From contig NZ_JACWMY010000007.1 in the NCBI RefSeq assembly GCF_014773265.1, forward strand, positions 248,001 to 312,000: a stretch of DNA of 64,000 nt, given 5' to 3'. The notes beneath the pieces were generated by a model, which saw only the letters and a program-made list of their open reading frames with translations, did no database searches and was not told where the DNA came from. The position numbers were made by a program, and so were the translations under genes. The stretch is from Mucilaginibacter pankratovii. GTDB lineage: Bacteria; Bacteroidota; Bacteroidia; Sphingobacteriales; Sphingobacteriaceae. Every line of letters starts with the position of its first letter. Within the stretch, counting starts at the first letter, position 1. This document shows positions 25,439 to 33,729 of the stretch, piece after piece.

Positions 25439-25888
25439 ATGTCACTCATTACACAAATAGACCAGGATATCAAACAAGCGATGCTATCCAAACAACCCGA
25501 CCGTTTGCGCGGGCTGCGTGCCATAAAATCGGCTTTGCTGCTGGCTAAAACAGAAAAAGGCGCCGCCGAGGAATTAACTAAGGAAGCAGAGATTAAAGTG
25601 CTTCAAAAGCTTATTAAGCAGCGTAAAGAATCGGCAGACATCTATAAAGCGCAAAACCGGGAAGATCTATACGAGGTGGAAATGGCCGAGATGTATGTTA
25701 TTGAACCCTATTTGCCACAGCAAATGACCCGTTTTGAAATTGAAGGTTACATACAGGAGGTAATTGGCCGCCTGGGCGTAACATCGGTAAAAGACATGGG
25801 CAGGGTAATGGGCGTTGCCAATAAAGAACTTGCCGGCCAGGCCGATGGCAAAACAGTATCAGAAGTGGTTAAACAACTGTTAGGATAA
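25439..25888 (+). CDS. GatB/YqeY-domain protein
   Basis: A 149-aa YqeY-family protein. It begins with a helical segment (LITQIDQDIKQAMLSKQPDR), continues with ELTKEAEIKVLQKLIKQRKE and ends with the Asn/Ala-rich tail GVANKELAGQADGKTVSEVV. The family resembles the tail domain of the GatB subunit, which binds tRNA. Its role alone is unclear; tRNA-related binding is the usual guess. The length and motif order are normal. It is a single gene with gaps on both sides. Confidence 0.92.
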   Translation: MSLITQIDQDIKQAMLSKQPDRLRGLRAIKSALLLAKTEKGAAEELTKEAEIKVLQKLIKQRKESADIYKAQNREDLYEVEMAEMYVIEPYLPQQMTRFEIEGYIQEVIGRLGVTSVKDMGRVMGVANKELAGQADGKTVSEVVKQLLG

Positions 25889-26012
25889 TTTAATTGTTAA
25901 AATTGTTGTAGGTATACCCTAATAAACTAAATTTACCGTAGTAACTACAACTTTTCAGACTAAAACGTAAAACGGTCTGCACCAGTTTAAAGCTGCATTT
26001 GAACAAGGAACT

Positions 26013-26774
26013 ATGAATTTTGTACTGAAAGAAGAGAAGGGTTTTACATACGTAGAAGAAGGCCAGGGCGAACCACTACTGCTTTTGCACGGCCTGATGG
26101 GCGCGCTGAGCAACTGGGAGAAAGTGATAGAGGAATTTAGTCCGCATTACCGGGTTATCATCCCTATTTTGCCTATTTACGATATGCCCATATTAACCAC
26201 CGGCGTACGCGCGCTTTCTAAATTTGTACATAAATTCATCAAGTTTAAAAAACTGACGAAGATTACCATGCTGGGTAATTCGCTTGGTGGGCATGTTGGG
26301 TTAATATATGTATTGTCACATCCGGGGTATGTAAAAGCGTTGGTATTAACCGGTAGCTCTGGCTTGTACGAGAATGCTTTTGGTGGTTCGTTCCCGCGCC
26401 GCGAGAATTACGAGTTTGTGAAAGGAAAAGTAGAATATACCTTTTACGACCCTGCCGTGGCATCAAAGGAAATGGTTGACGAGGTGTACGCCAATATTAA
26501 CGACCGCGCCAAGGTGATACGCATATTGGCCATGGCAAAATCAGCTATTCGTCACAATATGAAGGGCGACCTGCGCAAGATAACGATGCCCGTTGCGTTA
26601 ATATGGGGCAGGGACGATAAAATTACCCCGCCGGAGGTAGCTGTTGAATTTAATCAGTTGTTGCCAAATTCGTACCTGTACTGGATAGATAAATGCGGGC
26701 ACGCCCCAATGATGGAGCACCCGGAGGAGTTTAACAAGTACCTAAATGTGTTTTTAGATAAATTAAAACAATAA
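26013..26774 (+). CDS. Alpha/beta hydrolase
   Basis: A 253-aa α/β-fold hydrolase. The oxyanion-hole region is LLLHGLMGALSNW, the nucleophile elbow GNSLGGH (S90), the acid D is in WGRDDKITPPE and the catalytic histidine is in DKCGHAPMMEHP. No signal peptide is seen. The substrate is unknown; BioH-like and lipase-like members share these motifs. It lies 4 nt before the CBS-domain gene, an order conserved in Bacteroidota envelope clusters, where a hydrolase, a CBS protein and NAD kinase follow each other. Confidence 0.9.
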   Translation: MNFVLKEEKGFTYVEEGQGEPLLLLHGLMGALSNWEKVIEEFSPHYRVIIPILPIYDMPILTTGVRALSKFVHKFIKFKKLTKITMLGNSLGGHVGLIYVLSHPGYVKALVLTGSSGLYENAFGGSFPRRENYEFVKGKVEYTFYDPAVASKEMVDEVYANINDRAKVIRILAMAKSAIRHNMKGDLRKITMPVALIWGRDDKITPPEVAVEFNQLLPNSYLYWIDKCGHAPMMEHPEEFNKYLNVFLDKLKQ

Positions 26775-26778
26775 AAAT

Positions 26779-27441
26779 ATGCTTGCAGTTGAGCTGATCT
26801 CGGATGCCGTCCCCCCGGTGCACACTTCTGATTCGATACAGAAAGTGTTCGATCGTATGGCGGAGTTCCGGGTACGCCACCTGCCTATAGTGAACGAAGA
26901 ACAATTTTTGGGCCTGCTGTGCGAAGATGACCTAATAGAAGAACCCGACTATAACACCCAGATAGGGGCGCTCGCGCTGTCGCTTGTGAACCCTTATGTG
27001 TTGGAGGAGCAGCATATTTATGATGTGATCCGCCTGTTTTACGAGCAAAATCTAAGTGTGGTGCCCGTGCTCGATATCAAAAAGGATTACCAGGGGCTTA
27101 TCTCTATTAATACCATGAACGAGTACTTTGCCAAGCTTACTTCGGTAAGCGAACCGGGAGGCATCATCGTATTGGAGATCAGCAATAAGAATAATTCGCT
27201 GGCCCATATGTCGCAGATTGTAGAGTCGGACAATGCGCAGATTTTAAGTTCTTACACCCGTACCTTCCCCGAAAGCACCCGTATGGAGGTAACGCTGAAG
27301 GTGAATAAGCAGGATATTTCCAACATTATAGCCACCTTTCTGCGGTACGAATACGATGTAAAAGCTACCTTCAACTTCACCGATCATAACGACAATGCTA
27401 AAGACAGGTTCGATTCGTTTATGAATTATTTGAATTTGTAG
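26779..27441 (+). CDS. CBS-domain protein
   Basis: A 220-aa protein with a CBS pair over residues ~5–120 (DAVPPVHTSDSIQKVFDRMA…RHLPIVNEEQFLGL…EDDLIE) and a second half resembling an ACT-type fold (GIIVLEISNKNNSLAHMSQI). CBS pairs bind adenine nucleotides and act as energy sensors. It sits 4 nt after the hydrolase and in many relatives is followed at once by nadK. Here a 3.5-kb insertion separates it from nadK at 30960. Its function in the cluster is not known. Confidence 0.9.
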   Translation: MLAVELISDAVPPVHTSDSIQKVFDRMAEFRVRHLPIVNEEQFLGLLCEDDLIEEPDYNTQIGALALSLVNPYVLEEQHIYDVIRLFYEQNLSVVPVLDIKKDYQGLISINTMNEYFAKLTSVSEPGGIIVLEISNKNNSLAHMSQIVESDNAQILSSYTRTFPESTRMEVTLKVNKQDISNIIATFLRYEYDVKATFNFTDHNDNAKDRFDSFMNYLNL

Positions 27442-27486
27442 TAGCCACGCTGGTAAAGGCAACTAATTGACTCATAAGGTTATGCA

Positions 27487-27514
27487 GGTGTCTAGTTTTT
27501 AAAAGATAGACACC
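27487..27514 (+). terminator. Hairpin after the CBS-domain gene
   Basis: GGTGTCTA, a 12-base loop containing TTTTTAAAA, then TAGACACC. The perfect 8-bp stem lies 46 nt after the CBS stop codon. Repeated GACACC motifs continue downstream to ~27557, and an A9-GC-T8 inverted repeat near 27595–27615 may be a second stop signal. The rest of the 360-nt gap shows no gene. Confidence 0.5.
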
Positions 27515-27767
27515 CTGAACGCACCTGGACACCATTGGACACACACTTGAACACCCCGCGAAGGGGCATTTGCGCCAAGTTTGATTTTGCACTAAAAAAA
27601 AAGCTTTTTTTTGCGCTTTTCACGCTTTTTTAAGATAAACCTGCTGCTTTTTACAAAATGCATCATTATGCATCTCAGGGATCTATTCGTACTTTACCAA
27701 TAAGTGTCTGTTGAAAACCCCTTGTCTAAAAAACTCAAACTTTTCTCCGCTACCCAACCTATTTTTA

Positions 27768-27775
27768 TAGCTTTG
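27768..27775 (+). promoter_or_regulatory. -7 box before the metalloprotease gene
   Basis: TAGCTTTG fits TAnnTTTG exactly and lies 26 nt before ATG 27802. No TTG is seen at the usual -33 distance. Confidence 0.5.
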
Positions 27776-27801
27776 CAGCCCCTACTACGCTAACCACGCC
27801 C

Positions 27802-29109
27802 ATGAAAAATCTTTTTTTCCTGTTTCTGATCTCTGTTTTGGCCATATCGTGTACCAAAAATGCTGATAAGCCCGAAACCAAACTCCTCAATAAATACGCT
27901 GCCGAATACGTGCGGCTTGGGCTAACTATTGGCGAGTACGATAAAGATTTTGTAGATGCTTATTATGGCCCCGACTCGTTAAAACCAAAAGCGGTTGAAG
28001 GCGAGGAGTTCCCGCGCGACAGTCTGCTGGCATCGGTAAACAGCCTGATGAATGATGTTAAGCTGTTGGCTACCTCTGCCGAAGTGGATTCCAATAAAAT
28101 GCGCGCCAACTGGCTTTACGATCAGTTAGCTTCTTTCAGCGGGCGTATCAAGATCTTCTCGGGCGAGTACAGTACGTTCGACCAGGAATCGAAGCAACTG
28201 TTCGGAGTAACCGCGCCTGTAAACACCGAGGACTATTTTAAAGCCCAATTAGTGTTATTAGATAGTTTGCTGCCGGGTAAAGGCAACGTAAACGACCGCT
28301 TTCAGAAACTGGCCAATAAATTCATCATCCCTAAAGATAAGCTTGACCCGGTGATCAAAGCCGCCATAGCCGAATCGCGCAAGCGTACACTGGCACACTA
28401 TAAATTGCCTGCAGGAGAATCTTTTACGCTGGAATTTGTTACCGATAAGCCTTGGAACGGCTATAATTGGTATAAGGGCAATTACCAAAGCGTAGTACAA
28501 ATAAATACCGATATTAAGATATTTATTGATCGCGCGATTGATGTGGGCAGCCACGAAAGTTACCCCGGCCACCATGTATACAATACGCTGCTGGAGAAAA
28601 ATCTTTATCATGATAGGGGATATGTAGAGCTTTCGATGTACCCCTTGTTTAGTCCGCAATCGCTTATTGCCGAGGGCAGCGGTAATTATGGTATAGAAAT
28701 GGCTTTTCCTGGCAATGAAAAGATAAAGTTTGCTAAGAACGTATTGCTGCCGCTTGCCGGTTTAGATACTGCAGGGGCTGATGCTTATTTTAGAGCTCTC
28801 ACTATTAAAGGTAACCTTAACTATGCACGTAACGAGGCCGCGCGCGGGTTGATAGACGATAACTGGAGCCAGAGCAAAGCCCGCACCTACCTTAAAAAGT
28901 ATTGCCTGATGAACGATGAAACCGCAGAAAAATCGGTAAGCTTTATAAAAAAATACCGGGCGTACGTGATCAACTATAATTATGGGCTCGACCTGGTGAA
29001 GCATCACATCGAAAAAAATGGCGGAACCGCTAAAGACCCTGCCAAACGCTGGGAGTTGTTTGGTACCCTTTTGAGTAACGAGGTTACGATGGACGAGCTG
29101 GCCAAATAG
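27802..29109 (+). CDS. Lipoprotein metalloprotease-like protein (DUF885-type)
   Basis: A 435-aa lipoprotein (signal peptide with lipobox LAISC, C17). The zinc-site signature is HESYPGHHVYN (H251, E252, H257/H258), as in the DUF885 family of putative zinc peptidases, followed by AEGSGNYGIEM, which fits the family's downstream Glu ligand. It should sit in the outer membrane, periplasmic or surface side, and cut peptides; the substrate is unknown. A TAGCTTTG box lies 26 nt upstream. It is one of the genes that separates the CBS gene from nadK in this cluster. The active site looks complete. Confidence 0.85.
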   Translation: MKNLFFLFLISVLAISCTKNADKPETKLLNKYAAEYVRLGLTIGEYDKDFVDAYYGPDSLKPKAVEGEEFPRDSLLASVNSLMNDVKLLATSAEVDSNKMRANWLYDQLASFSGRIKIFSGEYSTFDQESKQLFGVTAPVNTEDYFKAQLVLLDSLLPGKGNVNDRFQKLANKFIIPKDKLDPVIKAAIAESRKRTLAHYKLPAGESFTLEFVTDKPWNGYNWYKGNYQSVVQINTDIKIFIDRAIDVGSHESYPGHHVYNTLLEKNLYHDRGYVELSMYPLFSPQSLIAEGSGNYGIEMAFPGNEKIKFAKNVLLPLAGLDTAGADAYFRALTIKGNLNYARNEAARGLIDDNWSQSKARTYLKKYCLMNDETAEKSVSFIKKYRAYVINYNYGLDLVKHHIEKNGGTAKDPAKRWELFGTLLSNEVTMDELAK

Positions 29110-29129
29110 GCATTCCTAAAGAGGTCGCC

Positions 29130-29792
29130 TTATACCAGGTTATAAGCCTGCGCAAATTTAACCGCGTCGTAATTGTTTTTAAGGTTTAGTTTGCTGCGGA
29201 TATTGCGGCGGTGGGTATCTGCCGTAGCGGGTGATATAAAAAGCGCCTCAGCTATCTCGCCAGAATTATTGCCCACTGCCATACATTTAAGCACCTCCTT
29301 TTCGCGCTTTGTAAGTGTTAAAAACAAAGGGTTGTTGTTTCGCAGAAAATTTATCTCCTCCATTACCCGGTTTACTTTCGAGGTAATATGATGAACCGGG
29401 TCTATCAAGCCTGCCGTAGTAATGAGGTGGGTGGTTTCACCAGCCTCGTTACGCGCAAAAACCTTTGTATTGCTTACAAATAGCTGCCAATCGGTATTCT
29501 GCGGTACCCTTACCTGCTGAAAATAAGATACCTGCTCATTCGATTGGCTACGCATAATGTGCATTATTTTAGGCACATAATCATTACTGTCTTCGGTATT
29601 AAAGTATTTCACATAGTACAGGTCAGGGCCGAGCGCCTGCAAATCCTCCAGCGTGGTGCCCAATATGTTAAGGCCGGTGCTGTTCATATATACAATTTCC
29701 AGTGTATCAGCGCGGTGAATGATCAGTGCAGAGGGTAACTCGTCTGCGAATAGGCGGATATTATTGAGCCTTTGGGCGAAATTTTGATCCAT
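29130..29792 (-). CDS. PAS–LuxR transcriptional regulator
   Basis: A 220-aa regulator. A PAS-like sensor domain spans ~residues 12–130 (LPSALIIHRADTLEIVYMNS and NILGTTLEDLQAL are typical), and a LuxR helix-turn-helix follows at ~155–220 (LTKREKEVLKCMAVG, then EIAEALFISPATADTHRRNI). It should bind DNA in response to a small ligand or redox signal. Its likely own operator is the palindrome at 29844–29868, about 52 nt before its start. It faces the metalloprotease gene with a 20-nt gap (convergent). Confidence 0.9.
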   Translation of the reverse strand: MDQNFAQRLNNIRLFADELPSALIIHRADTLEIVYMNSTGLNILGTTLEDLQALGPDLYYVKYFNTEDSNDYVPKIMHIMRSQSNEQVSYFQQVRVPQNTDWQLFVSNTKVFARNEAGETTHLITTAGLIDPVHHITSKVNRVMEEINFLRNNNPLFLTLTKREKEVLKCMAVGNNSGEIAEALFISPATADTHRRNIRSKLNLKNNYDAVKFAQAYNLV

Positions 29793-29843
29793 AGCGATAC
29801 TAAACAGGTTAATTAATTGATGGGGGTATTAATTATGGTTGTT

Positions 29844-29868
29844 AAAATACCTAATGTTAGGTATTTTT
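29844..29868. promoter_or_regulatory. Palindrome upstream of PAS–LuxR gene
   Basis: AAAATACCTAA, two bases, TTAGGTATTTT form 11-bp arms with a TG centre (29844–29867). The position, about 52 nt before the divergent start of the LuxR gene at 29792, suits an autoregulatory operator. The T run beside it means a terminator-like role cannot be ruled out. Confidence 0.5.
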
Positions 29869-30014
29869 TTCAGTCTTTAATAGGTAGATATTCGCATGGC
29901 CGATGTAAGTATTTAAACGTTAATTAATTAAAGTAAAAAAAATATTCGTCCCGATGTTTTTAAACTTTAAACATATCGCCTCAATAAAATAAATAATTGT
30001 GGTAGTAAAACATC

Positions 30015-30239
30015 TAAACAGGTGTTTGGAAGATTTCAGAAACGGGGCAGCTAACGCGGTTAAAGGAACAGATTTATGAGCAAACTTCGGGGGCAGTTAG
30101 CATCATAAACCTAAACCATGCCGTTAAAGGCATTAGCCGTATTGTTGCCTCCGCTTTTGTTTCTTCCGAACACTTGTTGATGATATTAAGCACAAGCAAG
30201 GCACCCCCCTGCGTCAATTACTTTTCCCACGTATTTTAG
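30015..30239 (+). other. Unassigned open stretch in the 29793–30262 gap
   Basis: A reading frame is open for 74 codons from just after TAA (30015–30017) to TAG (30237–30239). It has coding-like text (KISETGQLTRLKEQIYEQTS, then NLNHAVKGISRIVASAFVSS) but no ATG or good start at its beginning. It may be the remains of a lost gene. No family is recognised. The other parts of this 470-nt gap (29793–30014) hold the LuxR palindrome and AT-rich sequence. Confidence 0.25.
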
Positions 30240-30262
30240 TATATTGCTGCAGAATCATTCCC

Positions 30263-30858
30263 ATGAAATACATTTTCTTATTAATAGCGGCGGTAGTACT
30301 ATCGGCTGGATTTTCTTACGGGCAGCAACAGCCTGCCGGAAAGAAACTATATAACCCCATGTTTAAATGGCGGATAACCATCCCCGAAGGTTTTGAAAAC
30401 ATGAGCCCGCAGGAGTATGCCGGGATGCAGAAAAAAGGGGCGGACGCCATCGAAAAAACATACGATAGTAAGGTGGTCAATCAATCGAAACCAATTTTGT
30501 ATTCAAAAGCGACCAGATGCATTACTTTGAATCTAACTACCAGCCATTTAATATAAAAACAGACGGAAGCTATGCGGCCAGTTGTAAAAATGTGGGGGAT
30601 GTGCTTTACGCCACTTTTGCCAAACAAATACCCGGTGTTAAAATGGATACCACATACTCAACGGAGGTGGTAGATAAGCTTAGCTTCAGAGTTTTTAAAC
30701 TGGATATTTTTTTACCCAACGATAACGTGCTTACCTGTTACATGTTTAGCAGGCTCTTTGGCAACCGCGATTTTTCTGTTGTGGTGATGTTTGTGGATAG
30801 GCTAAAGGGCGAAGGGATGCTTAATTCTTTCCGCAGTTCCACATTCGCCAAAAACTAA
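30263..30858 (+). pseudogene. Frameshifted secreted protein gene
   Basis: The first frame (MKYIFLLIAAVVLSAGFSYG, a signal peptide, then GKKLYNPMFKWRITIPEGFE) is open to 30556 but loses its sense after KVVNQS. The second frame picks up as ETNFVFKSDQMHYFESNYQP and runs to AKN at 30858. Both frames overlap and share one missing base near 30490. Joined, they encode a ~198-aa exported protein of unknown family with an amphipathic, possibly periplasmic C-terminal domain. It is either a true disruption or a sequencing error. It lies ahead of nadK. Confidence 0.65.
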
Positions 30859-30959
30859 GTATAATGCTGCTTCGCCGACGCCGAAGGTCGCGATCTCAGG
30901 ATTTTGAGATTTACTGCGGCTTTTCACATTCAAAGTTCGATATTCGTTTTTTTATTTGA

Positions 30960-31841
30960 ATGAAGATAGCAGTTTACGGGAGGCAGTTTAACGATCCGCA
31001 GGTATTTCCTTACATACGGCAGGTGTTTGATAGCCTGGTGCTGCATCAGGTGGATGTTTATGTGCATCACCAGTTTAATGAATATCTGCAGGGCAATGTA
31101 GATACTACCGCCTACAACGTGCTCAAACCGGGCGACATCATTAAAGATTTCATTGATATCTTTATCACCATTGGTGGCGATGGCACTTTGCTGGATATGG
31201 TAACGGTTATCCGCGATAGCGGTGTGCCGGTTATAGGCATCAACTTTGGCAGGCTGGGCTTTTTGGCCAGTATCAACAAAAACGATATAGCAGCTGCCAT
31301 GCATGCGGTAGTGAACAAAGAATATACGCTTGATTGCCGCGAGTTGTTGGTCATAGATTCGGACAAGAAGATCTTTGGCGACGATAACTTCGCGCTGAAC
31401 GATGTCACCATCCATAAGCGCGATGATTCGGCCATGATCACCACCCATGTTTCGCTGAATGATGAGTTTTTAAACTCCTATTGGGGCGATGGTATCATTA
31501 TCTCCACCTCTACAGGGTCTACAGCTTATTCGTTGAGTTGCGGTGGTCCCATTATCTTCCCGCAGTCGAACAGTATTGCCCTCACACCCGTATCGCCGCA
31601 TAACTTAAACGTAAGGCCAATTATTTTGCCCGATACCAGCAAGCTCTCCTTCGAGGTAGAATGCCGGGGAACGAATTACATCGTATCGTGCGATAGCCGC
31701 ACCGCGGTGATTGATAAAACCATGCAATTCAGGGTATATAAGGCGGATTTTAAACTCAATTTGATCCGGATGAATAATGAAAGCTACTTGCAAACGTTAA
31801 GGACTAAATTGTTATGGGGCTTAGATGCCCGTAATTATTAA
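30960..31841 (+). CDS. nadK: NAD kinase
   Basis: A 293-aa NAD(+) kinase that makes NADP. The motif GGDGTLLDMV (residues 72–81, catalytic D74) is followed by NFGRLGFLAS, ALNDVTIHKRD and the triple-glycine/Ser region SSTGSTAYSLSCGGPI. The length is normal. It opens the conserved run nadK, DUF6089, (exbD), uppS, bamA, two ompH and murI. Only 9 nt separate it from the DUF6089 gene, so they are co-transcribed. Confidence 0.95.
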   Translation: MKIAVYGRQFNDPQVFPYIRQVFDSLVLHQVDVYVHHQFNEYLQGNVDTTAYNVLKPGDIIKDFIDIFITIGGDGTLLDMVTVIRDSGVPVIGINFGRLGFLASINKNDIAAAMHAVVNKEYTLDCRELLVIDSDKKIFGDDNFALNDVTIHKRDDSAMITTHVSLNDEFLNSYWGDGIIISTSTGSTAYSLSCGGPIIFPQSNSIALTPVSPHNLNVRPIILPDTSKLSFEVECRGTNYIVSCDSRTAVIDKTMQFRVYKADFKLNLIRMNNESYLQTLRTKLLWGLDARNY

Positions 31842-31850
31842 ATTTAACGG

Positions 31851-32639
31851 ATGCTAAAATTTTCCGCTGCCTTATTCTTCTTTATACTTAGTTATACGGT
31901 ACAAGCCCAAACCTGGGAAATTGGCGGCGCTTTAGGCGGTGCAGGTTACATTGGCGACCTTAACCCAAGTCCGTTTAAACCAAGCGGTGGCTCTGCAGGT
32001 CTGTTTGTGAAGCGAAACTTTAATGGCTATCTCTCGGCAAGGCTAAATTACCAGGTTGGCAAAATAGCGGGCGCGGATAGTACATCATCCAGCCAGCAGT
32101 TGCGCAACCGCAACTTAAGCTTCACCGATGGTTTGAAGGAGCTGAGCCTGATGGCCGAGTTTAACTTTATGAAATACATACCCGATGCCGGTAAGAACAA
32201 ATACACACCCTACATTTATTTAGGCATCGGCACAACGGCGTTCGCGCCGCGTACCATATACAACGGTACCGAAATATCTCTGCGGGCGCTCCGTACCGAA
32301 GGGCAAGCATCCGAATATAAAACCAGCACTATTGTTATCCCTTATGGGGCGGGCATTAAATACAACATCGGCGGTAAGTGGACGGTAGCCGCCGAGTTAG
32401 GCTATCGCTACACCCGATCCGATTTTTTAGACGATGTAAGCGGCCTTTATGCGCCGCATAGCCAGCTACCCAGCCCCTTATCTGTTGCACTTGCCGACCG
32501 AAGCGGCGAACGTACAGGCGTTTACACCGGCAGCCCCGGCTCCCAGCGTGGCGACTTGCGGACTACCGACATTTACGGCTTCTTCGGCTTTACACTATCC
32601 TACACCTTCGTAACTGCGAAGTGCTATTACGAGGAGTAA
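31851..32639 (+). CDS. DUF6089 family outer-membrane protein
   Basis: A 262-aa exported protein (signal peptide MLKFSAALFFFILSYTVQAQ). The mature part is a probable β-barrel (repeated aromatic–glycine strands, e.g. WEIGGALGGAGYIGDLNPSP, ending in GFTLSYTFVTAKCY). DUF6089 proteins are found next to NAD kinase and UppS in Bacteroidota, and their role in outer membrane biogenesis is unproven. It is 9 nt after nadK. Confidence 0.85.
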   Translation: MLKFSAALFFFILSYTVQAQTWEIGGALGGAGYIGDLNPSPFKPSGGSAGLFVKRNFNGYLSARLNYQVGKIAGADSTSSSQQLRNRNLSFTDGLKELSLMAEFNFMKYIPDAGKNKYTPYIYLGIGTTAFAPRTIYNGTEISLRALRTEGQASEYKTSTIVIPYGAGIKYNIGGKWTVAAELGYRYTRSDFLDDVSGLYAPHSQLPSPLSVALADRSGERTGVYTGSPGSQRGDLRTTDIYGFFGFTLSYTFVTAKCYYEE

Positions 32640-32642
32640 ATT

Positions 32643-32730
32643 TCTGAACCATGATTTTCTTGATTAACGGATTGCTTGATTTTTAAATCGGGGGTATTCT
32701 TAAATCCTATTCATTATAGTTGAGACAATC
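32643..32730 (+). repeat. Diverged copy of the TCTGAACC intergenic element
   Basis: The stretch starts TCTGAACC and continues with CTTAAATCCTATTCATTATA. It resembles the better-kept 82-bp element at 39159–39240 (TCTGAACCTTGATT … AATCAAGGTTCA), but the inverted-repeat end is worn away. It sits between the DUF6089 and exbD genes. Confidence 0.5.
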
Positions 32731-32911
32731 TTCGTATCACATAACTAACCTGGCCGCTAATGGTAAATAACGATGTTAAGTGTGGATTAATGATATTATA
32801 TTCTGTATTTATAAAATAAAACAAAATATAATTTGTTAAATTGAAATAATGCATTACTTTTATACGTTGAATTATTCGAAACCAATTATTTAACTCTAAA
32901 CGTATAAAGCC

Positions 32912-33436
32912 ATGGCCGAATTAAACACCGCTCCCGAAAAACAAGGCAAAAAAGTACGCACCAAAAAACAAGCCCTGCGGGTAGATCTTACCGCAATGGT
33001 AGATCTTGCCTTTTTGCTCATTACCTTTTTTATGCTGACCACAACGCTCAGCCTGCCAAAAGTTATGAATGTGGCCATGCCCGACAGTACAAACGACCCC
33101 GAGCCACAGGCAGCGTCCCGCACGATGACTATCTGCCTCGGCAAGGACAACCATGTGATGTATTACCTTGGAGAAGCTAAAAATCCTATTATGTCGGCAA
33201 CGCTAACCAACTATAGTAAAAGCGGGCTGCGCCATGCCATAATGGATGTGCGCCAAAAAGTATTGGCTGCAACCAGCAAAAGTATGATGGTGATCATTAA
33301 ACCCGGTGACACATCTGTTTATGAAAACCTGGTAAGCGCGCTTGATGAAATGAAGATAACCGATGTGCAGCAGTATGCCATCGCCGATATCGATACCAAA
33401 GACATCAGTATGCTAAAGGATAAACAAGCCTATTAA
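32912..33436 (+). CDS. exbD: ExbD/TolR-type biopolymer transport protein
   Basis: A 174-aa protein of the ExbD/TolR family. A basic N-terminus is followed by one membrane helix that holds the conserved ion-path aspartate (RVDLTAMVDLAFLLITFFML) and a C-terminal periplasmic domain. It works with ExbB/TolQ and TonB or TolA to energise the outer membrane. No exbB or tonB gene is nearby, which is unusual, since these normally cluster. It sits between the DUF6089 gene and uppS, with its own terminator after it. Confidence 0.9.
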   Translation: MAELNTAPEKQGKKVRTKKQALRVDLTAMVDLAFLLITFFMLTTTLSLPKVMNVAMPDSTNDPEPQAASRTMTICLGKDNHVMYYLGEAKNPIMSATLTNYSKSGLRHAIMDVRQKVLAATSKSMMVIIKPGDTSVYENLVSALDEMKITDVQQYAIADIDTKDISMLKDKQAY

Positions 33437-33473
33437 CACGCACCTAAACCTCATCAATAAATTAGTAATGTTT

Positions 33474-33506
33474 ACCCTCTTCTGCTTCGGCAGGGAGGGT
33501 TTTTTA
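33474..33506 (+). terminator. Rho-independent terminator after exbD
   Basis: ACCCTC…CTGC, TTCG loop, GCAG…GAGGGT and a T run form a strong hairpin 38 nt after the exbD stop. Confidence 0.85.
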
Positions 33507-33611
33507 ATTTGGGGATTCAAATAAAAACCAACGCACTCACTTTCAATAGTTACCCAAAAAATCCTTTTTATTTCTTTTTCACTCCATACTAAAATAATAC
33601 AAAGTAAGTTT

Positions 33612-33619
33612 TACCTTTG
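33612..33619 (+). promoter_or_regulatory. -7 box before uppS
   Basis: TACCTTTG is an exact TAnnTTTG match, ~110 nt before the uppS start. The long leader is unusual, and no TTG stands at the -33 distance. Confidence 0.4.
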
Positions 33620-33729
33620 TCACCTTAAAAAAGAAGCGTATTTATATAAAACTTTGCTTAAAACAGGGTTTGTTTTAGTAAAGCTATGTATTTAACAGCC
33701 CTGTTTTGGCTGGTAAATTGCCCCGAAAA

